From contig UQVV01000110.1 in assembly GCA_900544635.1 (NCBI GenBank), positions 1 to 6,324 of the forward strand: 6,324 nt of DNA. The letters are read 5' to 3'. Positions 5,895 through 6,324 of the stretch are shown piece after piece. Both the position numbers and the translations under genes were made by a program. Each line of letters begins with the position of its first letter. The stretch's first letter is position 1. The notes beneath the pieces were generated by a model. The model did not search any database. It worked only from the letters and a program-made list of their open reading frames with translations, and had not been told where the DNA came from. The DNA comes from an uncultured Cloacibacillus sp. Its GTDB lineage: Bacteria; Synergistota; Synergistia; Synergistales; Synergistaceae.

Positions 5895-6324
5895 ATGACG
5901 GAGAATATTTCTGAATGCATCGAGCTATACATAGACTATCTTCGCTCGCTCGGCAGGTCCGAGAACACGAGGATAAACTACCGTGTAGACCTCCGGCATT
6001 TCAGAGATTATCTCGAAGGACAGGGCATAACGGACGCCGCCGGGATAGACACGAGGGCAGTGAGCATATTTCTCCGCAGCATCCTCGGCGTCGGCGAGGC
6101 GAAGACGTCGGCGTCGCGCAGGCTCTCCGCCGTCCGCGGATTTACGGCGTGGCTCGCCGAGACGGGACGGGCGGCGAACGACCCGTCGGCCGGCATGAAG
6201 GGGCCGAAGAAGCCCGACGCTCTGCCGCGCGCCATATCGTACGCCGACGTAGAAAGGCTTCTGACGCAGGGCCCGGACGAACGCGCGGAGCAATACCGGC
6301 GCGACAGGCTCGTGCTCGAGCTGC
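5895..6324 (+). CDS. xerC: XerC/CodV-type tyrosine recombinase, 3' partial
   Basis: The first 143 codons are visible and the frame stays open to the window edge. The sequence matches the N-terminal SAM-like (core-binding) domain of XerC/XerD: YIDYLRSLGRSENTRINYRVDLRHFRDYL (split here as YIDYLRSLGRSENT at residues 12-25, then NYRVDLRHF), SASRRLSAVRGF, WLAETGRAANDPS and KKPDALPRAISYADVERLL. The end, RRDRLVLEL, is the usual lead-in to the catalytic domain. The catalytic Arg, His and Tyr residues lie beyond the window, so activity cannot be judged. XerC with XerD resolves chromosome dimers at dif. XerC is preferred over a phage integrase because of the housekeeping motifs and its place after trmFO, as for codV in Bacillus subtilis. 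The ATG at 5895 fits the family N-terminus, but no Shine-Dalgarno precedes it. The first codons are more AT-rich than the rest. It is separated from the upstream operon by a terminator and has its own promoter candidates. Confidence 0.9.
   Translation, partial: MTENISECIELYIDYLRSLGRSENTRINYRVDLRHFRDYLEGQGITDAAGIDTRAVSIFLRSILGVGEAKTSASRRLSAVRGFTAWLAETGRAANDPSAGMKGPKKPDALPRAISYADVERLLTQGPDERAEQYRRDRLVLEL

Noticed and set aside
5895..6324. The recombinase as an integrase of a mobile element
   Set aside because: The N-terminal domain is XerC-like, its position after trmFO matches a conserved cluster, and there are no attachment-site repeats, tRNA or phage genes in view.

Overview
The window holds five protein-coding genes, all on the + strand, and no mobile element, CRISPR array, rRNA or tRNA that I can recognise. 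Coding DNA is strongly GC-rich with GC-ending codons, yet isoleucine is very often encoded by ATA. That codon habit and the gene order suggest a GC-rich anaerobic bacterium, with Synergistota as my first guess and a GC-rich Firmicute or relative as the alternative. This placement is an inference, not a demonstrated assignment.

Layout. Positions 1-994 hold the C-terminal two thirds of a ComM/YifB-type AAA+ ATPase (Mg-chelatase-like), whose start lies before the window. dprA follows (979-2076) and overlaps comM by 16 bases. topA (2095-4395) begins after an 18-base gap and carries an unusual lysine/alanine-rich N-terminal tail. trmFO (4379-5722) overlaps the end of topA by 17 bases. This tight block reads as one operon and closes with a clear intrinsic terminator (5752-5784). 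A short, very AT-rich intergenic stretch with several promoter-like elements follows. The N-terminal 143 codons of a XerC/CodV-type tyrosine recombinase then start at 5895 and run off the right edge.

How the genes fit together. ComM and DprA both act on incoming single-stranded DNA during natural transformation (branch migration and RecA loading). TopA relaxes negative supercoils, TrmFO makes the T-loop m5U54 of tRNA using folate, and XerC resolves chromosome dimers. The order dprA-topA-trmFO-xerC matches the known Bacillus subtilis order dprA(smf)-topA-gid(trmFO)-codV, which there continues into clpQ-clpY-codY. The window is therefore mainly conserved housekeeping DNA. I did not find a new defence or mobile system. 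The points worth a second look are the histone-H1-like TopA tail, a near-consensus promoter buried in the end of dprA, a promoter placed so close to the xerC start that its mRNA may be leaderless, and a non-canonical DprA nucleotide-fold motif.
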